Positions 21,028-32,548 are shown, counted from the first letter of the stretch. The stretch: DNA of 64,000 bases from Isoetes taiwanensis (GCA_021234155.1 JAJEKV010000003.1:32719166-32783165), one strand, 5' to 3'. Program-made: numbers and translations. The notes: generated by a model not told the origin, from the letters alone.

Positions 21028-21671
21028 TACAGCACTTGCCTTGGAGCCGCTTGTTTTCTTTTTACCCCTCGCTATTTTTGCAATGCACGGGCTCTCGATT
21101 TCTTCTCATCCAAAGATTACTTGAGTTGATCAAAAATCTGAGTAAGTTTAAGCTGCATATTCTCATCACTCTCAAAGGCGGTGCTTTTATACCCTTCGCA
21201 CATATTTGCCGCGGCTAAAGGATCCTCCAGAGAAGAAATCAAGGACACTTTGCATCCCTCAAGCATAAATTTTCCGGACAAGGTATGTGCATGTCCTAGA
21301 ATCTAATTGATGTGGCAAAAGGGCACCCAGCGCCTCCGCCACACTCTTGTCACCCCAAGGCCGATACAACCAGTATGCTGAAGCAAAGTACAACCGTTAT
21401 AAGTGGCATTGAAAAGAAATAGACGCAGACCCTGGGTTTAAATCATGTTACCTGCTGCGCACTCATGATCGGGGAGGTTCTTCTCTATGTCCTCCACTTC
21501 TTTCAAGTGCTGCGGGAACTTGGAATACTCTTGAGGATGGTCCGCATCGTTGAAGCATAGATTCAGGTCATTCATTGCAGGGGCAGCTGCTTGGTCTCTG
21601 GCCACATACATTACAAGAGACGAGTCCGCAGCAGCTCGCGAACACGAGGAGGAAGGGTTTTCTTTTTAGGA
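21028..21671. other. No clear gene; possible lost exons
   Basis: Between cluster genes 8 and 9, both on the minus strand. Short minus-strand stretches may be decayed exons, but no frame or palindrome stands out. Confidence 0.4.
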
Positions 21672-24300
21672 TCATTTACGCGCTCCCACCCATACACGAC
21701 TCCCCCCGTCTATAGTCTTCATGGCGGACAAGCATTCACTCAAACGATCTGGACTGATAAAGATCGTGATCCAATATAATTGCTGGTCCGTAAGCACACT
21801 GATCTGGTCCAAGAACTTCTGGTAATCCTCCATGCTCCATTTCTTGATATTTCTGAAATCACATCCAACAAACCGAGCAGAGGTATTGACCACATCAACT
21901 GACATTCCCAGAGGACTGACACGGTAGCATTTGAATGATTTTGATCCCTCTTCCACCGGTCCACGCAGATACTCATTAACCTTCAGGATAAGAGCCTTTG
22001 GAAGGTTAAGCTTTTCTCGCCTCCTTGCGCGCTATCAACCCAATCACCTACTTTGTTGGCTTAACATCAACATCAAATTCTCCGTGAATATAGGATGAAT
22101 TTTCCTCAAATCGGTCATGTTGTCAACATGAAGCTTTTTCACATCTTTGAGATATTTAAGGAGTGCACGCTTTCAAAGTGCTAATCTTCTTCAATTTACC
22201 AGACGGATTTTCATGACACGCCTTCAAGATAATTTTTGGTGGTCTTTATGTGCGTGGTGGTCTGTCATAATCTCTCGGTAAAAGTCTTTGCAGATCCATA
22301 GGATGCATGGACTTTAAAGGTCGCACTTGTTATTCGTGAACATTCTTAGGCGGTCCTTTACCACTATCGTCTCACCCAATTCATCTTTTAGCTGGTCTTC
22401 ATAGAATAACCGAGCCACTTGTAGGCACATATTCCAAGTTTCGTCATCCAGGTACACGAAGTAATCGTAGTCTCGCATGCTAAGCTTCTTCAATGTCTGC
22501 TTCGCTATAGCGAGCCAATCCTGCACATTTGAAATATACAGTCGCAAAATTTAGCAATGCACAAGCTAACATGCAATGCACATGAGGGCCAACAAGAATT
22601 GAACCCGCCCAATTTCATAGACGAGGCTATGCAATTTAACATGCTATATTCACATGGGGCCAACCCAAATTGGGCGCCCGCCCAATTTCATAGACAAGGA
22701 GATGCAATTTGACATGCTATATTCACATGGGGCCAACCCAAATTGGTAGCCCAATTTCATACCCAAGCCGGATGCAATTTAATATGTGTCATGTAGTATC
22801 TCAGATCTGAAATTGAAGGCGCCCAATTTCAAACCCAAGCGGATGCAATTTAACATGTGTCATTAGTATCCTGGCATCTGAAATTGGGCGCCAGCCCAAT
22901 TTCATAGCCAAGACGCTGCCAGAAACATGGGAGGCCTCCCAAATTGGGCCGCCAATTTGATGGCCAAGGGATTTATGAAAAAAGCATCGTGATCCACAAT
23001 TAGAAATGACTTACTGAATATGCGCTATCTTGGGATAGTCCACGCTTTCCTTTCTTCGGCTTTCCATAGAATGCCCATTGATTCCTAAGTCATTGTGATT
23101 TGTTCAAGTAGACATCGATGGATAGTATTCTTGGTGATATCGTTGCTCTCTGGCTGACCTTCACATATTCGGTAGGGAGGAGGTTCCCCGCCAAAGACAC
23201 GACATTTTCTTTTGGCGTAGAAGAAAAAGATAAGATCTTTCGGATGAGCCCTTTCGCCGCCATTCCAACGCCGGGTTGACAAGAATTTGGGCAACCGCTG
23301 AGTAGTGTGATTGCCATTTACAATCCGTAACTCGCATTGTCCAAATCGTGGCCTTCTTCCACTTCGCACGCCCAAAGGATCGGATCAAAGGGTACAACAT
23401 CCGCACAAGGTGGATGCATCTGCACATTAATAAATGATTCATACAGTGTATCAACATGTTCTGGACTGATGACCCTGCAGGTCATATTTGCAGGTGCTTG
23501 ATGCATTTTGAAGATATCCACCTCTATTTCGAATTCAACACCAAGAGGATAGATCCTTTCCCTGTGCTTAATGTTGATCAATGCAGTTTGGGGACAGCTC
23601 ACGTTTGCTTTCTTGAGTCAACGCCCCGCCCGGATGTCGAAAGCACTTCACAATTTGCCTGCCGCCTTCCTCGTGAGCTCAGTGTCGGGCCCCACTCCCC
23701 CATCGGATGCACCTGATGTTGATGGTGGAGTAGGGTCTCTTCTTTTCTTAGACGAGGAAGCTATTGCCTCGTGCCGACTTCGCTTTGTTCCTTGCTTTTC
23801 TGGTGGGGACTGTTCAGATACCTCCTGCGATCTAATGCTAACGTCCGGGCTACGTGATGTTCTTCCCATACCACCAAGAATCAGTTTTGGAGTTGATGTT
23901 TCGATCTTTTCTTCTTAGGAACCTTTTCTAATGACACGGCCTGCGGGTTTTCTCTGTCCCTTTGGTCCGTCACCCTTCTTAGGAACTCCATAACGTGATC
24001 TCAACCACGCCGTGTCATAGACCTTTGGTTGGCTCTTCCCATGATACTGTGTAAAGGGCCTTTGATCGATTTTGTTTGTGATCGAGTATGCACCGCCTAA
24101 GCGTATTAAATCCATCTATAATATCTCCCCGCTTGGTGAGTCCGGATCTCTCAAGGCTTTCGTGAAGAAGACGGACCCAGCCCTTTGCCCCGACACTAAT
24201 GTGAAGCCTCGGTGATGCTTGCATGCATTAGCCGAGGATTGTAAGTCCCAAAGGGTAACCTCGTATCCTTGAAATGACTTATCAAGCACGCCCTCACGAC
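21672..24300 (-). pseudogene. Cluster gene 9: multi-exon protein, possibly SAM-methyltransferase-like
   Basis: Minus-strand blocks from 5' to 3' are a basic N-terminal part near 24.1-23.9 kb (YDTAWLRSRYGVPKKGDGPK), EFEIEVDIFKMHQAPANMTC near 23.5 kb, and GLIRKILSFSSTPKENVVSL ending in AGNLLPTEYVKVSQR near 23.2 kb. Next come DWLAIAKQTLKKLSMRDYDY (22.3-22.5 kb) and WSMEDYQKFLDQISVLTDQQ with LYWITIFISPDRLSECLSAM (21.7-21.96 kb). The STPKENVV..AG segment resembles methyltransferase motif I after motif X, and the last block resembles the helix and strand after motif IV, but the catalytic (N/D)PP(F/Y/W) is not seen. The methyltransferase idea is therefore weak. An intron (about 22.52-23.0 kb) with splice-like borders holds a palindrome array. 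The copy is broken in several places. Confidence 0.35.
22600..22970. repeat. Array of class P2 palindromes inside an intron of gene 9
   Basis: Four to six units of about 75-85 bp each carry AAATTGGGCG..CCCAATTTCATA followed by a variant of GATGCAATTTAACATG and a spacer. The first full palindrome is at 22669-22690 and others have decayed cores. The array lies between an acceptor-like CAAATGTGCAG (about 22524) and a donor-like TCA/GTAAGT (about 23010) of the minus-strand gene. Confidence 0.65.
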
Positions 24301-24714
24301 AACCTCTAACTCGTTGGCCATCTCGGTGCTCATGACATGTCGATTGCTATACCTTGATTCTCAGGTCCTCCGAGTCGGGCTCAGCAAAGAAAGTATGTGC
24401 ACGATCCTTGAGGTGATTAGGTGCTAGACCCGTGGTGGATATTGCCTACCTCTATGCACCAAGTAAATTTATCGCTACGGCAGTCATTAGTTCCCGGGGC
24501 GACTTCAATACCATTGAACCGAATTCCCGCCGCTTCCTTTTTCAGCAAAGCAAATGCCCGTAAGCAACGGAGGGCGGATCCCGGTGCACGGCGGTTTGTT
24601 TAGTTCTCGCCATGGGTGCCTGATAACGCCAATCATGAATCCCATTAGTGGTGTGTCAAACAATTAGAAGAGCAATTTGCCGAAATGCAGGAGATTACAA
24701 AACTAACCAAAGAT

Positions 24715-25480
24715 TGCAGAGGTCCCAAATTGGGGGCCCAATTTGCAGAAAGCGAGGAGATTACAAGAAGAGAGAAGCTCGAGGGTCCCAAATTGGGCAC
24801 CAATTTGCCAGAGCAGCAGGAGGTTACAGGAAGAGAGAGGCCAAGGGTCCCAAATTGGGCGCCACCAATTTGCCGTGAGAGGGTCCCAAATTGGGCGCAC
24901 CAATTTGCAGAAAGCAGAGAGGAGATTACAAGAAGAGAGAAGTCCGAGGGTCCCAAATTGGGCGCCGCCCAATTTGCCAGAAAGCAGCAGGAGGTTACAG
25001 GAAGAGAGAGGCCAGTGGTCCCAAATTGGGCGCCACCAATTTGCCGTGAGCGAGAGGGTCCCAAATTGGCGCCCACCAATTTGCGTGAGAGCAGAGGAGA
25101 TTACAAGAAGAGAGACGCCCGAGGGTCCCAAATTGGGCGCCCGACCAATTTGCCAGAGCAGAGGAGGTTACAGGAAGAGAGAGGCCAGAGGGTCCCAAAT
25201 TGGGTCGCCCAATTTGCTGTGAGAAAGAGGAGGTTACAAGAAGAGAGAGGCAGAGGGTCCCAAATTGGGCCCAATTTACATGAGGTTACCTAGAAGAGAG
25301 ACCTCCAAATGACTTATTTAAAGCAAGAGGCATAAATGGGCTACCAATTTGCCCCAACTTTGGGAGGTTAGGAAAGCAAAGAAGAAGGTTTAGAGCTTTG
25401 ATAGATTTGGGCGCCCGCCCGATTTGCTGATCCAAGGGACTTATGTAGCCAAGAGGAGACAAATTGGGCGCCCTTCTGTG
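24715..25480. repeat. Tandem array of class P2 palindromes, left central array
   Basis: About eight to ten units carry GGTCCCAAATTGGGCGCC.., CCAATTTGC and a purine spacer AGGAGATTACAAGAAGAGAG or AGGTTACAGGAAGAGAG. Unit length is roughly 60-85 bp and the palindrome cores vary in length. Two further copies at 25408-25480 are more scattered. Long open frames through the array are by-products of the repeat. It lies upstream of the leftward gene block. Confidence 0.8.
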
Positions 25481-26640
25481 GTAATTAGAATGATCCAACG
25501 GGCCAAAGGGTTATTGGGTGCAGAGGAGACAACTTCTGAGGTACAAAGTGACAACCAAGCAGAGAGAGGTGCGCGCCATATGATTGGGTGGACACCTTAA
25601 GGCCGCTGGCTTTATCTCCCTCGCACTAATGTAAAGAACTGAAGTTGAAGAAAAGAGCAGTACCTTTTCCTCCCTTCACGGGTCGACTTTCCATGAAAGC
25701 AGTGGCACCTGGAAGCTAGCAGTCAGCGCTTGGAAGAAATCACTTTGAACACGACAGGCGCCTGGTAGCTTGGAGTAAGCGCTTGGAAGAAATCAGTGTG
25801 AACACGAAGGCATAAATATGCTCAGGTCGGCTCAAGAAATCGATATGAACAGGGCTCAAAGAATGCCGAATCTTAAAAAGGAATGGGCGGTTAGGTTTAA
25901 CTGATGAGTGACAAGTGGCGGCCATGCAAAAGAGGACCCTAAAAAATAGACGTTTTTAAGTAAATATGGACCAAAGGACAGAACAATAAAAATAGACAGC
26001 TTTGCAATAAATGTGCCCGAAAAAGTAAAAGCGCTTTTTTTAAATTGACATACACGTCACGTATTGAAATTTAAATTTTAAATTTTGAATTCTCCACGGC
26101 CTCAGCCTAATTTCAAATTTATAGATGCGGTCCTTTGGTACATTTTCAATTTAAAATTAGGGCCCCACCAATATTTGATTTACGTCCCGCCTGCATTTGA
26201 ATTTGAATTTGAATATATAAGAAGAACTATGGTGGGAGAATTGATTTTTGAAATACTCGAGGAAGGCGGGTGGCTAAAGCCATTCGTTTCTCTCACATTC
26301 TTGGGCAAAGAACTTCTTCAAACGGGATGGTCGCGATTCACCAAAGGTAGGTTTCTTTTGGTATATCGTTCATTCTTTGCACGGATTGGTATAGAACATT
26401 ATTGATGATAAGATTCGGCGGATAAAAAGATAATTTTGAGAGATGTATGTTCGGGTCCCTCTATATTCTATCTCGGGTAGCATGGAAGCGAGGGGCCAAA
26501 TGGGTGCCAAATGGGCGGATATACCTCGAATATGTATCATTCTGGTGCACGCTTAGAAAGAGTGGCTATGTTTCATTTATGTACAGCACCTCAAGATTAC
26601 TAGACGAGGGAGCCGTGTTTTAGCGGCTAAGAAGAATCAA
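25481..26640. other. Central region between divergent gene blocks
   Basis: About 1.1 kb between the two palindrome arrays, with leftward genes on one side and rightward genes on the other. It holds local repeats (GGCGCCTGG.AGCTTGGA.TAAGCG and AGCGCTTGGAAGAAATCA.TNTGAACACGA around 25710-25810), an AT-rich stretch at 25.93-26.2 kb and a 106-codon plus-strand frame at 26085 without family features. It could hold divergent promoters or a replication or recombination site; nothing proves this. Confidence 0.35.
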
Positions 26641-26649
26641 GAATGTGGG

Positions 26650-27290
26650 AGGAAATTGGTAGGATGTTCAATTTCAACTCCTTAAAGTTACTAGAGTAGG
26701 AGGGCCACCAACTTCAGCAGCTAAGAAACATCGAATAGGAGGAAATTGGGGCTGCCCAATTTCAACTCCTCAAACTTACTATATCGTGGAGCAAATTAAG
26801 GCCACCAATTTCAGCAAAGAGCCTAAACATCAAGAACAGGGTGGAAATAGGGTGCCCAATTTCAACTCCTCAAAGTTACTATATAGCGAAGCAAATTGGG
26901 CGCCAATTACCGCCAAAACAAGCAGTAATTGTGGTGGAAATTGGGCGGCTGCCCAATTTCAACTCCTCGAAGTTACTAGACCAGGGAGCAAATTGGGCGC
27001 TCGCCCAATTTGAGCAGCAACAGGGAGGAAATAGGGCGGGTGCCCAATTTCACCTTTCCAATTTACGAATAACAAAATAAGTTATTTTGACCAAATTAAG
27101 AACATCAGAACATCGGAGGAAATTGGGCGGCCGCCCAATTTCAACTCCTCGGTTACTAGATCGGGGGAGCAAATTGGGCGCCCAATTTGAGTAAAGAATG
27201 AGGGAGGAAATAGGGCGGGTGCCCAATTTCACCTTTCCAATTTACGTAACAACAGGGAGAAAATTGGGCGCCCGCCCAATTTCACCATCT
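26650..27290. repeat. Tandem array of class P2 palindromes, right central array
   Basis: About nine palindromes alternate in two spacer contexts: GGAAATTGGGCG..CAATTTCAACTCCTC plus AAAGTTACTA, and GGAGCAAATTGGGCGC..CCAATTTGAG. A sub-block AAATAGGGCGGGTGCCCAAT with TTCACCTTTCCAATTTACG occurs twice (about 27030-27066 and 27207-27244). The array ends about 50 bp before the DUF8039-like frame. Confidence 0.8.
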
Positions 27291-27335
27291 AAGGAGCATG
27301 TGCTGTAACTTTGCTCTTGAACTGATTTATTTTTT

Positions 27336-27602
27336 TTGGTGCAGGAGGTGTACCTATTCAAAGATGGTCGGGCAGTTGGCAAAGGGACCATGGGAGCTAG
27401 GGAGAGATGCCACTTTAAAGACATCCCAGATGGACTTGTGAGTGTGGGTGTTCTAGCTGTGTTTGAGGGGCATCATGTTCTCTCTTGGCCTACTCCAGAA
27501 GCAAGTACCTTAGGTGAGGCATTGGGTTCCTTCATTCTCTGGAGGGAAAGTGATGTTCATGACTCCGATGTGGACGCGCCGTCGGCATCAAAAAGACAAT
27601 GA
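27336..27602 (+). CDS. Cluster gene 10a: DUF8039-like segment (88 aa)
   Basis: The frame reads EVYLFKDGRAVGKGTMGARE, IPDGLVSVGVLAVFEGHHVL, PTPEASTLGEALGSFILWRE. The order Gly-rich start, IP.....V.V..V..GH.LP.P, TL.EALG.F..W is that of the plant DUF8039 domain, which is found in proteins encoded by or derived from plant transposons. It follows the right palindrome array and precedes the DUF7869-like frame on the same strand. It may be the start of the same gene or a separate one. No catalytic residues are known for this domain. Confidence 0.5.
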   Translation: MVQEVYLFKDGRAVGKGTMGARERCHFKDIPDGLVSVGVLAVFEGHHVLSWPTPEASTLGEALGSFILWRESDVHDSDVDAPSASKRQ

Positions 27603-27918
27603 GGGGAAGCAACAGAGACACCATGTCGCTAACTAGGTACACACCATCGAGACCCTGACGAAATTTATCACTCTTGTGCTGCCATCCCTGCGGCGTGAAG
27701 GGATTTATATCCTTCACCGTTGGTCCGACGATGCGATTATGTGACCAGTTCTTGGGTATGAAGACCGTAGGGGTGTCACATTATTGAAGGCTTTCCCCTC
27801 CGACAGAGGTGAACTTAGGTGTCCCAAGCATGTTTGACAATACCTAAAGCGGGCATGCTTTTGAGGTGGAATAATGATCTAGTTAGGGTTTGTGGGGTGA
27901 AGGTGTCGGAAATTTTAA

Positions 27919-30419
27919 GTGCGGCAAAGGAACAAAGATGATCTGACGTCGAGCGAGGCAGCTCGGAGGAGAAGCATCCTTGCAGACGAGAAGCGTAAAT
28001 ACACCTTCCATTCTCGTCGGCCAAAGAAAGCATCAAAGCCTCCAAAGATAGATCGGCTAACAACCAATGAAGCCATCTTGAGGTATAGGAAGACCATGTG
28101 TTGCAAACAGAGATGTTGTGAGAAATTCAGTAGGGATCAAGCTATAAACATGAAAAGGATTTCTTTGCCATGAAATCGAAAGAATGGGACCACTTTTGTG
28201 TATGACATGTTAGGCAACAATATGAAGGGTAGAAGGGTTCATCGACTAGTCTTGCAAGGCATCAGTGTCTGTGAGAGGGCTTGGTACCTTGGTCTTGGGA
28301 TTTCAAAGTCGGGGTATCTGAAGTGGAAGGCAGAATTCCGCTCCGGTGCTCGAAAGGCCGAGCATGGCAATTCAGGCACTATGAAAGCACGTGCGGCCAC
28401 CTTGGCCTCAGAGGCTGTTTTTTCCATGTTTGTGAAGGAAAATTGTGAGTCTTTACCTCACCGTAGCAGGAGGAATGATGATGGGATTCGAGAAAACGTG
28501 AGGAAGTTGCCTGCTATGTTTACGAAGACATGCATTCTCGAAGAGGTCAACGCTGAAGTGATGGCTCTCACAGGCAAGAAGGTATCTCCGCTGTGATTTC
28601 ATGGGGCGACGGAGACGAGCTTCAAGGACGCCAAGATTGCTAAGAAGAATGCATTCTCCAAGTGTGACACTTGCGAGGTTATCCGCATCGGTCTGCTGAA
28701 GACCAAGGATGAGGCTAAGAGGAGAATATTGCATGATCGAGAAGGGCACATAGACTAGAGCAAGCAATCATGTCGCACCCAAGATCTTGGTCATGGAGAC
28801 TGTTATCCCACGGGCATCCTCGAGACTTTGTATGTATCATTCACGACAAAATGGATCAGGCAAAGACTATGATTCCAAAGTTGTTCGATTCGCGGAAGTC
28901 CCTTTGGAGACTAGATAAGCTAAAGACTTCATTGACAGTGCACTTACCCACGGCCATGGGAGAGGGTGCTATGGAAATTTTGCTTTGGATCTGTGGTCAG
29001 ACGACTCCAACTTCCATGTAGGTTCTTTGAATAGTATTTTGAAAAGGTTGGAGATGCCTAATGAGTTTGCAGGAGGCCATCTTGCACTGTCTGATCCATC
29101 AGTCCCAGATTGGGCCAGGGCCTTACGTGACACCACTGCGCTAGCGTCCAAGTTGTCGCTGTCTGGGAAGAGCATCCCCGTTGCCATCCCTCAACCTGAG
29201 GGACCCTCATTGAAGCGTCTCCCTCGCAAATTGCTGTTGCAACTAGACAATGCATCCGGACAAAACAAAAATAGGTATGTATTCTCGTATCTTTCATACC
29301 TTGTATATCTGGGTGTTTTCGAGGAGATTGAGTTAGGGTTTATGATGCCTGGCCATACACATGACGATATAGATGCTATGTTTGGAAATTTTTCATCTAC
29401 CTTGAAGAAAGCCGAAGTGCTAACCATGCCCGAGTTGTTGTATGAATTTCATACGTGCAATCTCAACACGCCAGTGCCATATGTTGTTCATAAGGTTCCA
29501 GATTGGAAAGGTTTCATAGAAGGGTATATCCCTGATGGGGAAGATAGATTGACAGGTCACACTGAGCCTCTGACCTTTTTGTTTGCTATGAATGGTGACT
29601 GGCCTGTCATGTACCATAAGGCTCGTCCTACGTTCGTGGATTGGCTACCTGCTGGTGGAATAAGAATGTGGAAAGAAGGAGAGGATGGAAAACCCCTAAT
29701 GCCATCTGGAAATCCGCAGATGCTAGCACCTAAGAGCTCGGTGAAAGACATTGATCAGCTCCGAAACAGTATCCATAAGCATATCCTCCATTGGGTCGCA
29801 TGCTCATTTTAACAAGAAGGGCACACCGAGAGACGACCAAATATACAAAGACAATTTACGGCGACAATTGAATATTGGATGGGACTCTTGGAGCATCCGA
29901 GTAACATCACCAACGTGGAAGGTCCTTACGAGGACTTTGGGCGGCGACTAGGCAAGATAGACTTGACGCATTCTGATGTGGTGGGCGTGGTGGAGCCAAT
30001 TGCAACCATCACTCCCGCTTATGTTGGTCCATTGAAGGATAAGCCTGCGTGCAGAATTCAATCCTTTCAAGGATTTGAAGAAGGGCATGTTTGTATTGGC
30101 GCGCCCTGATGATGTCTTGTGCCCAACATGGCTAGGGTATGCTACAGAAGAACCCCAAATGGATGATAAGAAAGACAACTTCGAGACTATCCAGGTCACT
30201 TGGTGGGAGCCTGTCCCTGTTAGGAACCAGGTGTTCCCAGCCAACTATGTCAATTGTTGGAAGAAGAGATGGAGGCCGACCACTGCTAGTGACCGCATTG
30301 AGATAGAGAGTATCGACTACGCTTGGAGTCCTTCGAATAAGAAGAAGCTACCAAACACTGTCAAGATTCCCACACTTGTTGCAGAAGCATATGCGGCACT
30401 TGCCGGGGATGTATGTTAG
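27919..30419 (+). pseudogene. Cluster gene 10b: DUF7869-like protein, possible DDE-type transposase
   Basis: Blocks in order: a Cys-rich knuckle (TMCCKQRCCEKFS), GISVCERAWYLGLGISKSGY with LKWKAEFRSG, FSKCDTCEVIRIGLLKTKDE, and a final long open stretch from about 28985. That stretch carries LLLQLDNASGQNKNRYVFSY, LGVFEEIELGFMMPGHTHDD continuing IDAMFGNFS, and YIPDGEDRLTGHTEPLTFLF. The LQLDN....NKNRY..... LG.F.E....F...GHTH.DID pattern is the signature of DUF7869, an RNase H-like domain found in plants, algae and animals in repeat-rich families. The two Asp/His-rich motifs could be catalytic. The N-terminal half is interrupted several times; the C-terminal 275 codons are open. A final part (to 30419) includes FVLARPDDVLCPTWLGYATE. 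The stop lies 2 bp from that of convergent gene 11. Confidence 0.6.
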
Positions 30420-30421
30420 TG

Positions 30422-32390
30422 TTATCGAAGCGTCTCTTTTATAAAAAGTCCACAATTCAAGGTATTGTCCATATTTAATGAAACTGTGCTTATACTAAAG
30501 CCACCAAAAATATGCGTGGCGATATCTCTCCTAACAGCCACTACTCGATCAGAATTGGCAGATAATGGGATATGATTACCAATCAACGAGAGGGCCTTGA
30601 GTTTCAAGACCTCTTCTGGTCCATATGGGCTGTACTTAGAATGGAACACAACGATCTCTCCCTTATAAAGGTAGCCCATATAGTGGGCGATACTTGCATC
30701 TCTGCCAAGGGTAACTCTGTCATATGTTGCGGCAAAAATCGCCCACAAAAATCTCCTGCGCAACAAATAATCGTTCTTAGGCACTTAACAAAATAAGCAA
30801 ACTTATGGTAGCTTACCTCCACTTCATCAGATGCAATAACCTCTTTGGTAGAAATGTTGATGGACGACCTTGAAGAGCTTGATTCGCTCTTTGATACTTG
30901 TTTTGCACTATCCTTTTTTAGCCCGATGTACTTCGCCTCGAACTTTACTTACGAGACTTCCTTCAAGCCCATTTACGCCATCTCGAACTCTATCAAAAGC
31001 ATTTCGGGGAGCTATTGAAGTTCCATCATAAGTTAAGAGATGCGAGATCCCTAGGCACTTCCAGGCTCGAAGTCAATGAAGTCGTCTAGACCAACAACGA
31101 AAGCATAGATTTGTCCAAGGACTTCAACTTCCCTCAAACCCGGTAATGGAAGATATATCGTGGAGAAAGAAGATAGTCCTTCCCTCCTATGTTAACCGGC
31201 AAGGCTTCCGTGACACCCCATCTATCAAGATTCTCTTCATGCTCGCGTCACGTCTTCATCCTCGTCCTCGCCGAGCTTTTCCACCAGTTCCTTCTCTTTC
31301 TGCATCAAATACCTCCTCTCTGGTGGTGAGGTTTCAGCAATAGCCTTCACTGTGGTTCTTCCCTATCTGTTGGTGGAACCGTATATATCATGTAAGTAGC
31401 AAACATGATGTCAACCGGATATAAATTATCCTTCCCATCCTTCTCACATAAGTCTTTGGCGGTCTCTTGAGCGACCTTGAACCTTATCTTGGTCACCTTT
31501 GGGAAAAAGCTTCAGAAAGGACTTTAGACTCAATACAATCTTCCCAGTCGAGGGAGAAGGACGCGCTTCACTTTCTGCCACGGCCATGAAACCATGAATG
31601 TACTGACCATACACGTCACTGTGTTTGTTAGCCTCAGAGATTATATCTACCGTTAGGCAGAAGTTATTGTAGACTACAGTGGCGTCTACCGGGTTTTCAG
31701 GCTGTTGAGCGAACTCATCTGGATGTGACAGCCGATACTCTGCTTCCTTCCTAACGATCTGGTCATACCATGCCTGGAACTGTTCCCATTAGAGGTAATT
31801 TGAGATCTCATTTTGTCCCATTAAGGGATGCTTAAAAAGCCACATCAGCTTTTTAAACTGTCCAATAAGAGAAGAGCTCCAATGTATTTTATTCCAGTAT
31901 TATGTGGCAGCAGTAATTAATGCAGTTCTAACTAACTTTTGCAGTGTCATTTTTCTACTATAACTTTTGATCAAAAACTCCGATTCGAACACTATTTGTG
32001 GCAATGGATTCGTCTCCTCAAGATCTTTCTAATGACAACCCATTGCTATATCTTTTGGGATGTAAATATATAAGAAAAGAGCAAAAAACCATATTTTTTA
32101 AGGTTAACACATATGGCTTGTATTGAAATACATCATAACCATATATCACTTGAAAGATTTTTTCATTCTGCATCTAATGCAACAAACGCCGCAGCATTTT
32201 CATGAGTAGATCAAAAGTTATAGGGAAAAAGCGGCGAGAATGAAGTTGTTAATTTTGCATTAATTGCGGTTTGATGTAGAGTACTCATTCTATTGGAGGA
32301 TTCTTATGGGGACAAAAGGAGATCTCAAATTACCTCTAATGCAAGCTTTCTCTGACCTGCCGTTTGACATTGCGGAATTGTAGCGCCTTC
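30422..32390 (-). pseudogene. Cluster gene 11: unknown protein, split by MITE B
   Basis: The minus-strand 3' block (30422-30784) reads FLWAIFAATYDRVTLGRDAS, MGYLYKGEIVVFHSKYSPYG and RRDIATHIFGGFSISTVSLN. Upstream, past a good donor/acceptor pair near 30.82 and 30.75 kb, there is a Ser/Lys-rich stretch, then a block at 31437-31787 (EQFQAWYDQIVRKEAEYRLS, HPDEFAQQPENPVDATVVYN). MITE B (31788-32340) interrupts this block near its start, and the frame resumes beyond it (MSNGRSEKA). No domain is recognised. The copy is broken in several places. Its upstream limit near 32.39 kb is followed by class P1 palindromes that more likely belong to gene 12. Confidence 0.4.
31788..32340. mobile_element. MITE B, 553 bp, second copy of MITE A
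   Basis: Same terminal inverted repeats (ATTAGAGGTAATTTGAGATC...), same length and orientation as 5150-5701, with only about ten to fifteen differences. It interrupts a minus-strand frame of cluster gene 11, so it is younger than the cluster. Confidence 0.85.
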
Positions 32391-32548
32391 TTTAGTGCAA
32401 TAAAAACCCGACGCCTAAAAAAGTAAGTGCCTGGAGCCGACGTGTGAAACTAAAATGTCTTAAGTGTCCTCACGAGAAAATATGTGCCGCACCGTATACG
32501 GTCTTGAGAAAACAAATATAAACCACAAAAGACAACAATAAGGTATTC

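Noticed and set aside
20540-21124. Plus-strand Ser/Phe-rich frame of 194 codons
   Set aside because: It is the complement of the Glu/Lys repeat of minus-strand gene 8 and has no other support.
24685-25293. Long open frames on both strands through the palindrome array (for example 202 and 144 codons)
   Set aside because: They follow the repeat units, share peptides such as SQIG or NLGP in every frame, and have no independent protein features.
24715-27290. CRISPR-like reading of the regular palindromic repeats with spacers
   Set aside because: Spacers are themselves repeated, unit length varies, the host is a plant, and no cas gene is present.
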